64,000 nt of DNA from JALSRK01 sp964461995 (GTDB lineage: Bacteria; Acidobacteriota; Terriglobia; Bryobacterales; Bryobacteraceae): positions 21,450 through 85,449 of the forward strand of contig CAYWXL010000015.1 of NCBI GenBank assembly GCA_964461995.1, written 5' to 3'. Positions 44,547 to 52,004 of this stretch are shown piece by piece. Both the position numbers and the translations under genes were made by a program. Numbering within the stretch: the first letter of the stretch is position 1; each line of letters opens with the position of its first letter. The notes under the pieces are model-generated. The model saw only the letters and a list, made by a program, of their open reading frames with translations, made no database searches and was not told the DNA's origin.

Positions 44547-45710
44547 CTAGTGGTTCAGCGCCGCCAGTAGCATTGGCAACAGATAGAATAGTCCAGCCAC
44601 GTAAGCCAGCGCCAACACCCGGTTCCGCACGGCGACGTCGGCCAGCGTGCGGGCCGCTCCCAGCGGAAGGCGCCGGATTTGCGGCACCGGATAAATGAGC
44701 ACCGTGCCGCTGAGATTGAACAACAAATGCACCAAGGCGATCGCAACCCCGGCGGAAGCGTTCTCACCGGTCACCGCCAGTGAGGCCAGCAATGCCGTCA
44801 CCGTCGTCCCGATATTGGCGCCGATCGTCACCGGAAACGCCTGCGCGAGGGTGATGATTCCCGCCCCGCCCAGCGGCACGAGCAGCGACGTCGTGATCGA
44901 GCTCGACTGGATGATGGCGGTCACGACCAGACCAATGAGCATGGCGAAGACAGGGTTCCGGTCCAGCGCCCGTGAAACGGCTGCCTCCACCTTCGCACGC
45001 AACAAGGTACGCATCAGCCGCACCAGCGTCAGCAACGACGCGTAGATGAGCACGCCGCAGACGGCGATCGTCACGATCGCTTGGACGTGTGTCGAGTCAC
45101 TGACGAAAGCGGCGAAGGCGTGCAGCGGTTTCGCCCCGGCCTTGATCGCCGCCTTGATGGGACTGTGGTAATGGACGCCTTCCACCGAACCTGCCAGTTC
45201 CGAAGCGATCCACGTGGCCGACTTCTGCAGGTACCCGGTCGCCAGCTCGAGCGGCAGCAGCGTCAAGACCGCAAAAAAGTTGAAGAAATCATGGCACGTC
45301 GCCACCGCGAAAGCCCGCCGGAACTCATCGGGGCGCCCCATGTGGGCCAGGGAGACGATCGTGTTCGTCACCGTGGTTCCGATGTTCGCCCCCATGACCA
45401 TCGGTACCGCGTTGGCAATCGGCAGCGGGTTCTCCGGCGCCGCCACCATCGCCACAATCAGCGAGGTTGTCACCGAAGAGCTCTGGACGAGAGTGGTCGT
45501 CAGCAGGCCGATGATCAGGCCCAGAAACGGGTTCGTCGTCGCCCGGAAGAACCCTTCCAGCAGCCCGCCGCCTAGCAATTTGAAGCCGCCCCCAAGACCG
45601 TTCACTGCCACGAGGAACACGTATAGCGCCAGAAAAGCAAGAACGGCTCCGAACCAAGGGGAGGCGGTCATCTGTTTCTGTAGTGCGCGGGGCGTCGCCA
45701 GGGGTTGCAT
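44547..45710 (-). CDS. nptA: Na+/phosphate cotransporter (NptA/PNaS family)
   Basis: A 387-aa inner-membrane transporter with two inverted repeats, each containing QSSS (LVQSSSVTTSLIVAMV and IIQSSSITTSLLVPL), the substrate/sodium signature. About eight to ten TM helices. ATG at 45708-45710. The promoter has TACAAT (45727-45732, minus strand), and three 11-bp-spaced GTTACA-like repeats replace the -35, the layout of PhoB-activated promoters. Expected to be induced by phosphate limitation. Confidence 0.9.
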   Translation of the reverse strand: MQPLATPRALQKQMTASPWFGAVLAFLALYVFLVAVNGLGGGFKLLGGGLLEGFFRATTNPFLGLIIGLLTTTLVQSSSVTTSLIVAMVAAPENPLPIANAVPMVMGANIGTTVTNTIVSLAHMGRPDEFRRAFAVATCHDFFNFFAVLTLLPLELATGYLQKSATWIASELAGSVEGVHYHSPIKAAIKAGAKPLHAFAAFVSDSTHVQAIVTIAVCGVLIYASLLTLVRLMRTLLRAKVEAAVSRALDRNPVFAMLIGLVVTAIIQSSSITTSLLVPLGGAGIITLAQAFPVTIGANIGTTVTALLASLAVTGENASAGVAIALVHLLFNLSGTVLIYPVPQIRRLPLGAARTLADVAVRNRVLALAYVAGLFYLLPMLLAALNH

Positions 45711-45726
45711 GAGGTTTATCGATCGT

Positions 45727-45782
45727 ATTGTAGCGGGGCCTGTGTGTCAGCCGTGTTACAGATCCGTTACAAGTTCATTCGG
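45727..45782 (-). promoter_or_regulatory. PHO-box-like array and -10 of nptA
   Basis: Plus-strand GTGTCA (45744-45749), GTTACA (45755-45760) and GTTACA (45766-45771) are exactly 11 bp apart; on the minus strand they read TGTAAC-N5-TGTAAC-N5-TGACAC. The array ends 11 bp before TACAAT (45732-45727), so it replaces the -35. This is the geometry of class II PhoB promoters. Confidence 0.7.
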
Positions 45783-45873
45783 ATTTGTGAAGCAACGCGG
45801 CGCCGCCGCGCATCTGTTTCTGTGACGCGCGTAACATGAGAGTTGTAGGCACACTGTGAGGAGCGACGAGCGC

Positions 45874-46509
45874 ATGAAACGGTTTTCTCTCATACTGCTG
45901 ACGATCCCGGTGACCGCACTCCTGTGGGCTGGCTATGTTGTTCAGCCCGCCGGAGCGCCACCCGATGAACTGTCCCCCGAGATCGCGGGGGTTCTCGCAC
46001 CCCAAGGCTACAAAGTCGTGGACGACCAGGGGCAGGTCTATGCGGAGCTCTGGTTCCGCAAGGATTCTCCGGAAGATGGGCCGACCGGCGAAATGGACGT
46101 CACCTGGGACAACGTGCCGCACGGCACGTTGATCGGCGTCATCCGATACCCGAACGGCGGCGTGGACCGCCGCGGCCAAAAGATCAAACCCGGCGTTTAC
46201 ACCCTGCGGTTCAGTTTTTATCCGGTGGACGGCGCCCACCAAGGCGTGGAGCCGAGCCGGGATTTCCTGGTGCTCTCTCCGGCAGCCATAGACAAAGATC
46301 CCAAAGCCACCCCCGGTTTCGACGCGCTGATGGACATGAGCCGGAAGGCATCGGGAACCCGTCACCCGGCGGTGATCCCGGTCTGGAAGGCCGAGCCCGG
46401 CGACTGGCAGGAGGGCCTCACGCAGATGGACGAAGACTGGGTGCTGAGCGTCAAGATCGGCGGCACGCCCGTCTCGATCATCGTCAAGGGCGTCAACCTC
46501 GGCGGCTGA
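45874..46509 (+). CDS. Secreted/anchored hypothetical protein
   Basis: A 211-aa protein with an N-terminal hydrophobic anchor (MKRFSLILLTIPVTALLWAG). The mature part is beta-rich with many prolines (GQVYAELWFRKD, GVIRYPNGGVDRRGQKIKPGVYTLRFSFYP, VIPVWKAEPGDWQEG) and ends VSIIVKGVNLGG. No confident family. ATG 45874 has GAGGAG 10 nt upstream; a GTG at 45856 is in frame but lies in the Shine-Dalgarno region. It is divergent from nptA. Confidence 0.7.
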   Translation: MKRFSLILLTIPVTALLWAGYVVQPAGAPPDELSPEIAGVLAPQGYKVVDDQGQVYAELWFRKDSPEDGPTGEMDVTWDNVPHGTLIGVIRYPNGGVDRRGQKIKPGVYTLRFSFYPVDGAHQGVEPSRDFLVLSPAAIDKDPKATPGFDALMDMSRKASGTRHPAVIPVWKAEPGDWQEGLTQMDEDWVLSVKIGGTPVSIIVKGVNLGG

Positions 46510-46529
46510 TCTTCCGCGCACGCCCGGCA

Positions 46530-47414
46530 TCAGGCTTCTGCCAGCGCCTCGCGCATTTCGTCCACAGCGCCGATCAAGGTCGCGACCGGGTCCCCCGTCG
46601 GCCGGAACTCCATCGCGATGTGTCCGTGGAATCCGGTCTTGCCGATTGCCCTGTAAATGTTCGGGTAGTTCAGTTCTCCGGTACCCGGCTCATGCCGGCC
46701 CGGATTGTCGGCGACATGGTAGATGCGCGTGTAATCGGCCGCCTCGCGGATCGTATCGATGATGTTTCCGGTCTGCACCTGCTCGTGGTAGATGTCGAAG
46801 ACCAGTCCAACGCTGGGATGCGCCGTCTCCCGCATCAGCTTGACGCCCTGTTTCACCGTCGTCAGGAAATAGCCCGGCGTCTCGATCTTGTCGTTCAACG
46901 GCTCGACCACGGCTTTCAAGCCTGCTTCTTCCACCAGGTCGCCACAGCGCTTGCAGTTATCTACGAGGCTCTTCCATTGATCTTCCCGGGACAATCCTTT
47001 AACCCGCTTGCCGGTCAGCAGCAGGATCGCCGGGCACTCGAGCCGTTTGGCGCGCTCGATGTTGCGCTTCAGCTCGGCCAGCATCGCCTCCCGCCGCGCC
47101 GGATTCACCATCGAGAATTCGTCCATCCTCGCGTAAGGGATTGCCGTCACCGAGTCGATCTTCAACCGGAAGGACTGCGCCAGCCGGAGAAAACGATCGA
47201 GTTGCGGCCCATCCCAGTCCAGATGCTCACCACCCAGTTCGACTGACTGAATGCCGGCCCTGGCTGCCTGCTCCAGCTTCTCTTCGAGCGTGCCCGGCAG
47301 GGTCCACAGCATCACCGACGAGGTGACCGCCGCCTGTTTCGGAGGGGGCTGGGTGCGGCCCGACCGGCAGGCGAGCAGCGGGGCCGCCGTCTTCAAGAAG
47401 TCTCTCCGGGTCAT
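46530..47414 (-). CDS. Sugar-phosphate isomerase/epimerase-type TIM barrel, Tat signal
   Basis: A 294-aa AP-endonuclease-2-like TIM barrel (hydroxypyruvate isomerase/xylose-isomerase-like). Metal ligands are suggested by VEPLND, VGLVFDIYHEQV, YHVADNPGRHEPG and GHIAMEFRP. The N-terminus MTRRDFLKTAAPLLAC is twin-arginine-like, so the protein is probably exported. Such proteins are very common in Acidobacteriota and Planctomycetota and act on unusual sugars or keto acids. The reaction is unknown. Confidence 0.85.
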   Translation of the reverse strand: MTRRDFLKTAAPLLACRSGRTQPPPKQAAVTSSVMLWTLPGTLEEKLEQAARAGIQSVELGGEHLDWDGPQLDRFLRLAQSFRLKIDSVTAIPYARMDEFSMVNPARREAMLAELKRNIERAKRLECPAILLLTGKRVKGLSREDQWKSLVDNCKRCGDLVEEAGLKAVVEPLNDKIETPGYFLTTVKQGVKLMRETAHPSVGLVFDIYHEQVQTGNIIDTIREAADYTRIYHVADNPGRHEPGTGELNYPNIYRAIGKTGFHGHIAMEFRPTGDPVATLIGAVDEMREALAEA

Positions 47415-47616
47415 CTTCCGCGAGGATACCCGGCTGCTCCACGGCGGTCAAGCGGCCGCCGGAAGACCCGTGTTATGCTGTAGTCGCGGCCACCGTTCCG
47501 GTCAGTGTTGCTCGACCCCCAGCGACAGACAGGATGCATACCAGCGTAACCCTCCGGCGGCAAGGGGGTGTTGCTTCCCCAGGCCGGCGGCGGTCACGGC
47601 TGCGCGCGGACAACCC

Positions 47617-49815
47617 ATGCAGGACCGGCGTTACGAAACGGCCAGCGGGATCACTGTGATCCGGCAGGTGACCCCGATCCCTTACGAACGGGGGCTTGCC
47701 CACCTGCTGAGCCAGATGGATCTCTACCGGGGTATCTATCTCTCTTCCGGCTACGAGTACCCCGGCCGCTATTCGCGTTGGGATATCGCCTCGATCCGGC
47801 CGCCGCTCGAGATCGTCGCCTTCGAACGGCGGGTGGACTTCCGGCCATTGAACGCCCGCGGTGAGGTCCTGAACCGGATCTTTTTTGACATCCTCAAAGG
47901 ACACCAGCATTGGGAGTCTCTCGAACTGAATGAGGGAGCGCTGGCCGGGGTCTTGAAGCCCTTGCCCCCATTGTTTCCTGAGGAGGAACGGAGCAAGCAG
48001 CCCTCGGTCTTCTCTGTCATCCGGGCGTTGATTGAGGAGTTCCGCCCAGGCAACGACCCCTACCTCGCTCTCGTCGGCGCCTTCGGATTCGACTTGCTTT
48101 ACCGCTTCGATCCCATCGAGCAGAAAAAGCCCCGCAACTGGCCCAAGGACCTCCACCTCTTCTTGTGCGACGACATCTACTTCATGGACCGCAAGAAAGA
48201 GGTCATCCACCGCTACGAGTATGACTTCGAGTGGGGCCCGCATTCCACGTTGGGACTGGCCCGCTCCGGCGAAAAGGTGCCCGAAGCGCCACGGCTGCCA
48301 CCCGGCGACGTGGTTTCCGACCATACGCCGGAAGAGTACATGGCGAAGGTCGAAAAGGTCCGCGAAGGCATGCGCCGCGGCGACTATTACGAGGTAGTGC
48401 TGCGGCAGACCTTCAGCACGCCCTTCTCAGACCGGCCCTCGGAGCTGTTCCGGCGGATCCAGGTGGCCAGCCCCAGCCCTTACGAATTCTTCCTGCAGTT
48501 CGGCGACGAGCAGTTGATCGGGGCGTCTCCGGAGATGTTCGTCCGGGTAGAGGGCCGGCGCGTGGAAACCTCGCCGATTTCCGGCACCGCCAAGCGCACT
48601 GGCGACCCGCTGCGCGACGCTGAAAGCATCCGTGACCTGCTCGCTTCGCCGAAAGAAGAGTCCGAGCTCACCATGTGCACCGACGTGGACCGCAACGACA
48701 AGTCCCGCGTCTGCGTGCCTGGCTCGGTGAAAGTGATCGGCCGGCGTTTGATCGAGGCCTACGCTGGCGTCTTCCACACCGTCGATCATGTGGAAGGCAT
48801 CCTGGCCGAAGGTTTCGATTCCCTGGACGCCTTCCTCACCCATATGTGGTCGGTCACCATGATCGGCGCGCCGAAGAAAGCCGCCGCCCAGGCGATCGAG
48901 GACCTCGAAAAGACCCCACGCGGCTGGTACGGCGGGGCCATCGGGATGATCTCGCTGAACGGCGACATGAACACCGGCATCCTCATCCGGACCGTCCACC
49001 TGCGGAACGGCATGGCCGAATACGGCGTGGGCGCCACGTTGCTTTATGATTCCGATCCGGAGGCCGAAGAGCGCGAGACGCGGATGAAGGCCACGGGTTT
49101 CTTCCGGGCCCTTCAGGAACCGCCGAAGGCCGCCCCGGCGCGCATCGAGGTCCGGGAACGCGTCGGCGAGGGCGTCAAATTGCTGCTGGTGGACAACGAG
49201 GACTGCTTCATCCACACGCTGTCGAACTACGTTAGGCAGACCGGCGCCGCCGTGGTCACCTACCGCTGGGGCTTCCCGATGGAACTGCTGGAGAGGGAGA
49301 GGCCTGATATTGTGTTCGTTTCCCCCGGACCGGGCCGCCCGGAGGACTTCGGCGTACCCGAACTGATTCGGGAAACGTCCCGGCGCGGCATCCCGGTGTT
49401 TGGCGTGTGCCTGGGACTACAAGGGGCGGTGGAAGCGTTCGGCGGCGAGCTCGGCGTGCTCGACTATCCGATGCACGGCAAGCCGTCGATCGTGCACCAC
49501 CGGGGCGTGGGCGTCTTCGCCGGGCTGCCGGAACGCTTCAAGGTGGGCCGCTACCACTCGCTCTATGCGGTCCGCGAGAAGTTGCCTTCCTGCCTGGAGA
49601 TCACCGCCGAGTCCGACGACAGGGTGATCATGGGCATCCGCCACCGGGAGCTGCCGGTCGAAGCCGTGCAGTTCCATCCGGAGTCGATCCTCACGCTCGA
49701 AGGCGATTGCGGGCTCAGGTTGATGGAGAATGTCGTCCGGATTTACGGCCGGCGCGAGGGCCGCAGGCCGAAGGAAGCGGGCGCCGTCCGAGGTCCGGTG
49801 AGCCGTGAAGATTAG
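47617..49815 (+). CDS. trpEG: Fused anthranilate synthase TrpE-TrpG
   Basis: A 732-aa single-chain enzyme converting chorismate and glutamine to anthranilate. The TrpE part (about 1-520) has PISGTAKRTGDPLRDAESI, DVDRNDKSRVCVPGSV and the HMWSVTMIGAPKK region. The TrpG amidotransferase (about 525-720) carries the triad C598 (GVCLGLQG), H687 and E689 (QFHPES). The fused form is known from rhizobia, cyanobacteria and a few others. ATG 47617; TATGCT (47474-47479) is a possible -10 about 135 nt upstream. No tryptophan-rich leader peptide or terminator precedes the gene. Confidence 0.93.
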   Translation: MQDRRYETASGITVIRQVTPIPYERGLAHLLSQMDLYRGIYLSSGYEYPGRYSRWDIASIRPPLEIVAFERRVDFRPLNARGEVLNRIFFDILKGHQHWESLELNEGALAGVLKPLPPLFPEEERSKQPSVFSVIRALIEEFRPGNDPYLALVGAFGFDLLYRFDPIEQKKPRNWPKDLHLFLCDDIYFMDRKKEVIHRYEYDFEWGPHSTLGLARSGEKVPEAPRLPPGDVVSDHTPEEYMAKVEKVREGMRRGDYYEVVLRQTFSTPFSDRPSELFRRIQVASPSPYEFFLQFGDEQLIGASPEMFVRVEGRRVETSPISGTAKRTGDPLRDAESIRDLLASPKEESELTMCTDVDRNDKSRVCVPGSVKVIGRRLIEAYAGVFHTVDHVEGILAEGFDSLDAFLTHMWSVTMIGAPKKAAAQAIEDLEKTPRGWYGGAIGMISLNGDMNTGILIRTVHLRNGMAEYGVGATLLYDSDPEAEERETRMKATGFFRALQEPPKAAPARIEVRERVGEGVKLLLVDNEDCFIHTLSNYVRQTGAAVVTYRWGFPMELLERERPDIVFVSPGPGRPEDFGVPELIRETSRRGIPVFGVCLGLQGAVEAFGGELGVLDYPMHGKPSIVHHRGVGVFAGLPERFKVGRYHSLYAVREKLPSCLEITAESDDRVIMGIRHRELPVEAVQFHPESILTLEGDCGLRLMENVVRIYGRREGRRPKEAGAVRGPVSRED

Positions 49816-49818
49816 GTC

Positions 49819-49847
49819 TTGCATTCCCAGGCGGTTTGGCTTACACT
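49819..49847 (+). promoter_or_regulatory. Promoter of the aroF attenuator transcript
   Basis: TTGCAT (49819-49824), a 17-bp spacer and TACACT (49842-49847), just after the trpEG stop. The predicted start near 49854 is only about 4 nt before the leader-peptide ATG. Readthrough from trpEG would also enter the attenuator. Confidence 0.55.
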
Positions 49848-49857
49848 GTTTGTCTTG

Positions 49858-49908
49858 ATGCGGTACGGCTATTCCAACTTCGCCTTTCGATTTTGGCCTT
49901 ACGGCTGA
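49858..49908 (+). CDS. Aromatic leader peptide MRYGYSNFAFRFWPYG
   Basis: A 16-codon reading frame from ATG 49858 to TGA 49906-49908. Seven of 16 residues are aromatic: Tyr at 3, 5 and 15, Phe at 8, 10 and 12, and Trp at 13. This is far above chance and matches what a ribosome-mediated attenuator of a general aromatic gene should read. No strong Shine-Dalgarno sequence precedes it, so initiation is probably near-leaderless. The TGA is followed directly by the antiterminator arm. It lies 111 nt upstream of aroF. Confidence 0.85.
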   Translation: MRYGYSNFAFRFWPYG

Positions 49909-49993
49909 GTCGCGGGTGGAGTTGGTATAGGCCGGACCCAGGAAGATTTCCGAACCAGCCCCACTCGCGGCGGCGAGTGGGGCTTTTTCTTTT
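49874..49993 (+). promoter_or_regulatory. Ribosome-mediated attenuator of aroF (alternative hairpins)
   Basis: Segment 1 CCAACTTC (49874-49881, within the leader codons) can pair with GGAGTTGG (49918-49925). Segment 2 GTCGCGGGTGG (49909-49919) can pair with CCACTCGCGGC (49961-49971) over 11 bp with two G-U pairs, which would destroy the terminator stem. Segment 3:4 is the terminator (49957-49993). A ribosome finishing at the stop covers segment 2 and lets the terminator form; one stalled at Phe/Trp/Tyr codons frees segment 2 to form the antiterminator. Confidence 0.8.
49957..49993 (+). terminator. Rho-independent terminator in the aroF leader
   Basis: An 11-bp perfect GC-rich stem GCCCCACTCGC/GCGAGTGGGGC (49958-49968 with 49973-49983, plus a closing A-T), tetraloop GGCG, then TTTTTCTTTT. 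It ends 26 nt before the aroF ATG, so it can act only as a conditional terminator for aroF (or end trpEG transcripts). Confidence 0.92.
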
Positions 49994-50019
49994 GGGGTAC
50001 GCCCCGTGGCGAGGTGGTC

Positions 50020-51060
50020 ATGATCATTTCGATGAAGCGACACTCCACCAAGGAGGAGATCGAAGCCGTATGCCGGCGCATCCGTGAGTTCGGCTACAAG
50101 ATACACACGATCGAGGGCGAAGAACGCGTGGTGATCGGCGCGGTCGGTATCGGCGATGTCACGCCGTGTCTGGAGGCGCTCGAAGCAATGCACCAGGTCG
50201 AGAAGGCAGTGGCGATTTCGGCCCCGTACAAGTTCGTGAGCCGGGAGTTCCGCAAGGAGAATACCGTGATCAAGGTGAATGGCGCCGAGTTCGGAGGAAG
50301 TGACTTTACGGTAATCGCCGGCCCCTGCTCGGTCGAGTCCGAGGACCAGATCATGCGGGCCGCCGAAGGCGTGGCCAAGGCCGGCGCGAAGCTGCTTCGC
50401 GGGGGAGCCTACAAGCCGCGCACGTCGCCCTACGACTTCCAGGGCCTGCAGGAGGACGGCCTCAAACTGCTCCGCAAGGCCAAGGAGGCCACCGGCCTGG
50501 CCATCGTCACTGAGGTGATGAGCGACCGCAATGTGCCGCTCGTGGCCGAGTACGCCGACGTTTTGCAGATCGGCGCCCGCAACATGCAGAACTTCGCCCT
50601 GCTCAAGGCCCTCGGCGGCGTCCGCAAGCCGATCCTCTTGAAACGCGGGATGAGCTCGACAATCAAAGAGCTGTTGATGTCGGCCGAGTACATCGTCGCC
50701 CACGGGAACTCCGAGGTGATCCTGTGCGAGCGTGGCATCCGCACCTTCGAGACCGAAACGCGGAACACCTGCGACATCACCGCGGTGGCGGTGCTCAAAG
50801 AAAAGACGCACCTGCCCGTGCTGCTCGATCCTAGCCACGCCACTGGACGCCGCAGTCTGGTGCCGCCCCTGGCCAAAGCCGGAGTCGCGATCGGCGCCGA
50901 CGGCCTCATGATCGAAGTTCACCCCAACCCGGAACAGGCCTGGAGCGACGGCAAACAGTCGCTCTACATCGACCAGTTCCAGCGGCTTATGGAGGAGCTG
51001 CAGCCGTATATCGAACTATGGCGGGAGCACCGCCTACAACCGGCCGCGGCAGCTTCCTGA
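50020..51060 (+). CDS. aroF: 3-deoxy-7-phosphoheptulonate synthase (AroA type I-beta)
   Basis: A 346-aa first enzyme of the shikimate pathway (erythrose-4-P + PEP). N-terminal ferredoxin-like regulatory domain (1-70, SMKRHSTKEEIEAVCRRIREFGYKIHTIEG), then the TIM barrel with GPCSVESEDQ, LLRGGAYKPRTSPYDFQG, KRGMSSTIKELL, ERGIRTFE and DPSHATGRR. The regulatory domain usually binds Tyr or prephenate-type effectors. ATG 50020 with GAGG 5 nt upstream; a GTG at 50014 is also in frame. It lies behind an aromatic attenuator, so both transcription and activity should respond to Phe, Tyr and Trp. trpEG is upstream. Confidence 0.95.
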   Translation: MIISMKRHSTKEEIEAVCRRIREFGYKIHTIEGEERVVIGAVGIGDVTPCLEALEAMHQVEKAVAISAPYKFVSREFRKENTVIKVNGAEFGGSDFTVIAGPCSVESEDQIMRAAEGVAKAGAKLLRGGAYKPRTSPYDFQGLQEDGLKLLRKAKEATGLAIVTEVMSDRNVPLVAEYADVLQIGARNMQNFALLKALGGVRKPILLKRGMSSTIKELLMSAEYIVAHGNSEVILCERGIRTFETETRNTCDITAVAVLKEKTHLPVLLDPSHATGRRSLVPPLAKAGVAIGADGLMIEVHPNPEQAWSDGKQSLYIDQFQRLMEELQPYIELWREHRLQPAAAAS

Positions 51061-51080
51061 CGCGGTAGGCTGGTTGGGAC

Positions 51081-52004
51081 ATGGTGATGCGGGCGCGCCC
51101 CTCTCTGCTGGCCGGGTTGACCGTGCTGTTTTGCGCCGCCGTCGCGATCGGCTTGTGGCGTTGGAACGCCTCCCGGGAGGAGAACCTGCTCCGCTGGCTG
51201 GCGCGGCTGCCGGACAAAGACCGGATGCTCGTGTACGTTGACTTCGCCGCCTTGCGCCACAGCGGCCTCCTAACGCTGCTTGCGGGAAGCCCCGCGGAAG
51301 AAGAGCCTGACTACCGCGCGTTTGTCCGGCAGACCGGCTTCGACTATCGGGAGGACCTCGACGCTCTCCTCGCCGTTTGGACGCCCCGCGAAACTGCTTT
51401 TTTCGCCCAAGGCCGGTTCGACTGGGGCCGGATCTACAGGTACACGGAACAAAAGGCCGGCCAGTGCCTGAACGCCTACTGCCGAGTGCGCGCAAGCTCG
51501 CCCCGGCGTTGGATCTCCTTCTTTCCTCTAACGACACGTGTTCTCGTGCTCGTCTCGGCCCCGAGCCAGTACGCAGGCTACGACTATCAATGGCCGAAGC
51601 GGGAACCGGCCGCCGATCGCGTACCCGGAGAGCCTGTGTGGATCATGATGCCCGGCCGGATGCTTCGCGACAACGAGTGGCTCCCGGCCGGAACGAAGAC
51701 CTTTGCGCGCCCCTTAACCGACGCCGAACGCGTCGTGCTTGCCATCGGCTCCACCGGGCCGGGCTTCGAGGCTAGGCTCCGCGTGGATTGTCTGTCGCCT
51801 GACGAGGCCGCGACCCTCGCCGGCCGCCTGCGCGCCGCCACGGCACTGCTTCGCAGCTTGCTGAGCAAAGAGCGCAAACGGCCGAACCCGCGGGATTTGT
51901 CCGGCGTGCTCACCAAGGGCGAGTTCTGGACCGTCGGCGACCGAGTGGAAGGCCGGTGGCCTCTTCCCATGGAACTGATCGAGGCGCTGGCCTCAGCCGA
52001 CTGA
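51081..52004 (+). CDS. Membrane-anchored hypothetical protein
   Basis: A 307-aa protein with an N-terminal TM helix (SLLAGLTVLFCAAVAIGLW, about 8-27) and a large extracytoplasmic part beginning LRWLARLPDKDRMLVYVDFAALR, a pattern seen in DUF3352-like and acidobacterial proteins of unknown role. It contains DEAATLAGRLRAATALLRSLLSKE near the end. It follows aroF by 20 bp on the same strand and may be read from the same transcript. The last 12 bp overlap tctA, which is convergent. Confidence 0.7.
   Translation: MVMRARPSLLAGLTVLFCAAVAIGLWRWNASREENLLRWLARLPDKDRMLVYVDFAALRHSGLLTLLAGSPAEEEPDYRAFVRQTGFDYREDLDALLAVWTPRETAFFAQGRFDWGRIYRYTEQKAGQCLNAYCRVRASSPRRWISFFPLTTRVLVLVSAPSQYAGYDYQWPKREPAADRVPGEPVWIMMPGRMLRDNEWLPAGTKTFARPLTDAERVVLAIGSTGPGFEARLRVDCLSPDEAATLAGRLRAATALLRSLLSKERKRPNPRDLSGVLTKGEFWTVGDRVEGRWPLPMELIEALASAD

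Noticed and set aside
47475..47616. Trp attenuator upstream of trpEG
   Set aside because: No Trp codon in a plausible leader frame and no terminator before the gene.
49417..50922. 501-aa antisense frame over trpEG, the attenuator and aroF
   Set aside because: Crosses the terminator and two well-supported genes; no motif.
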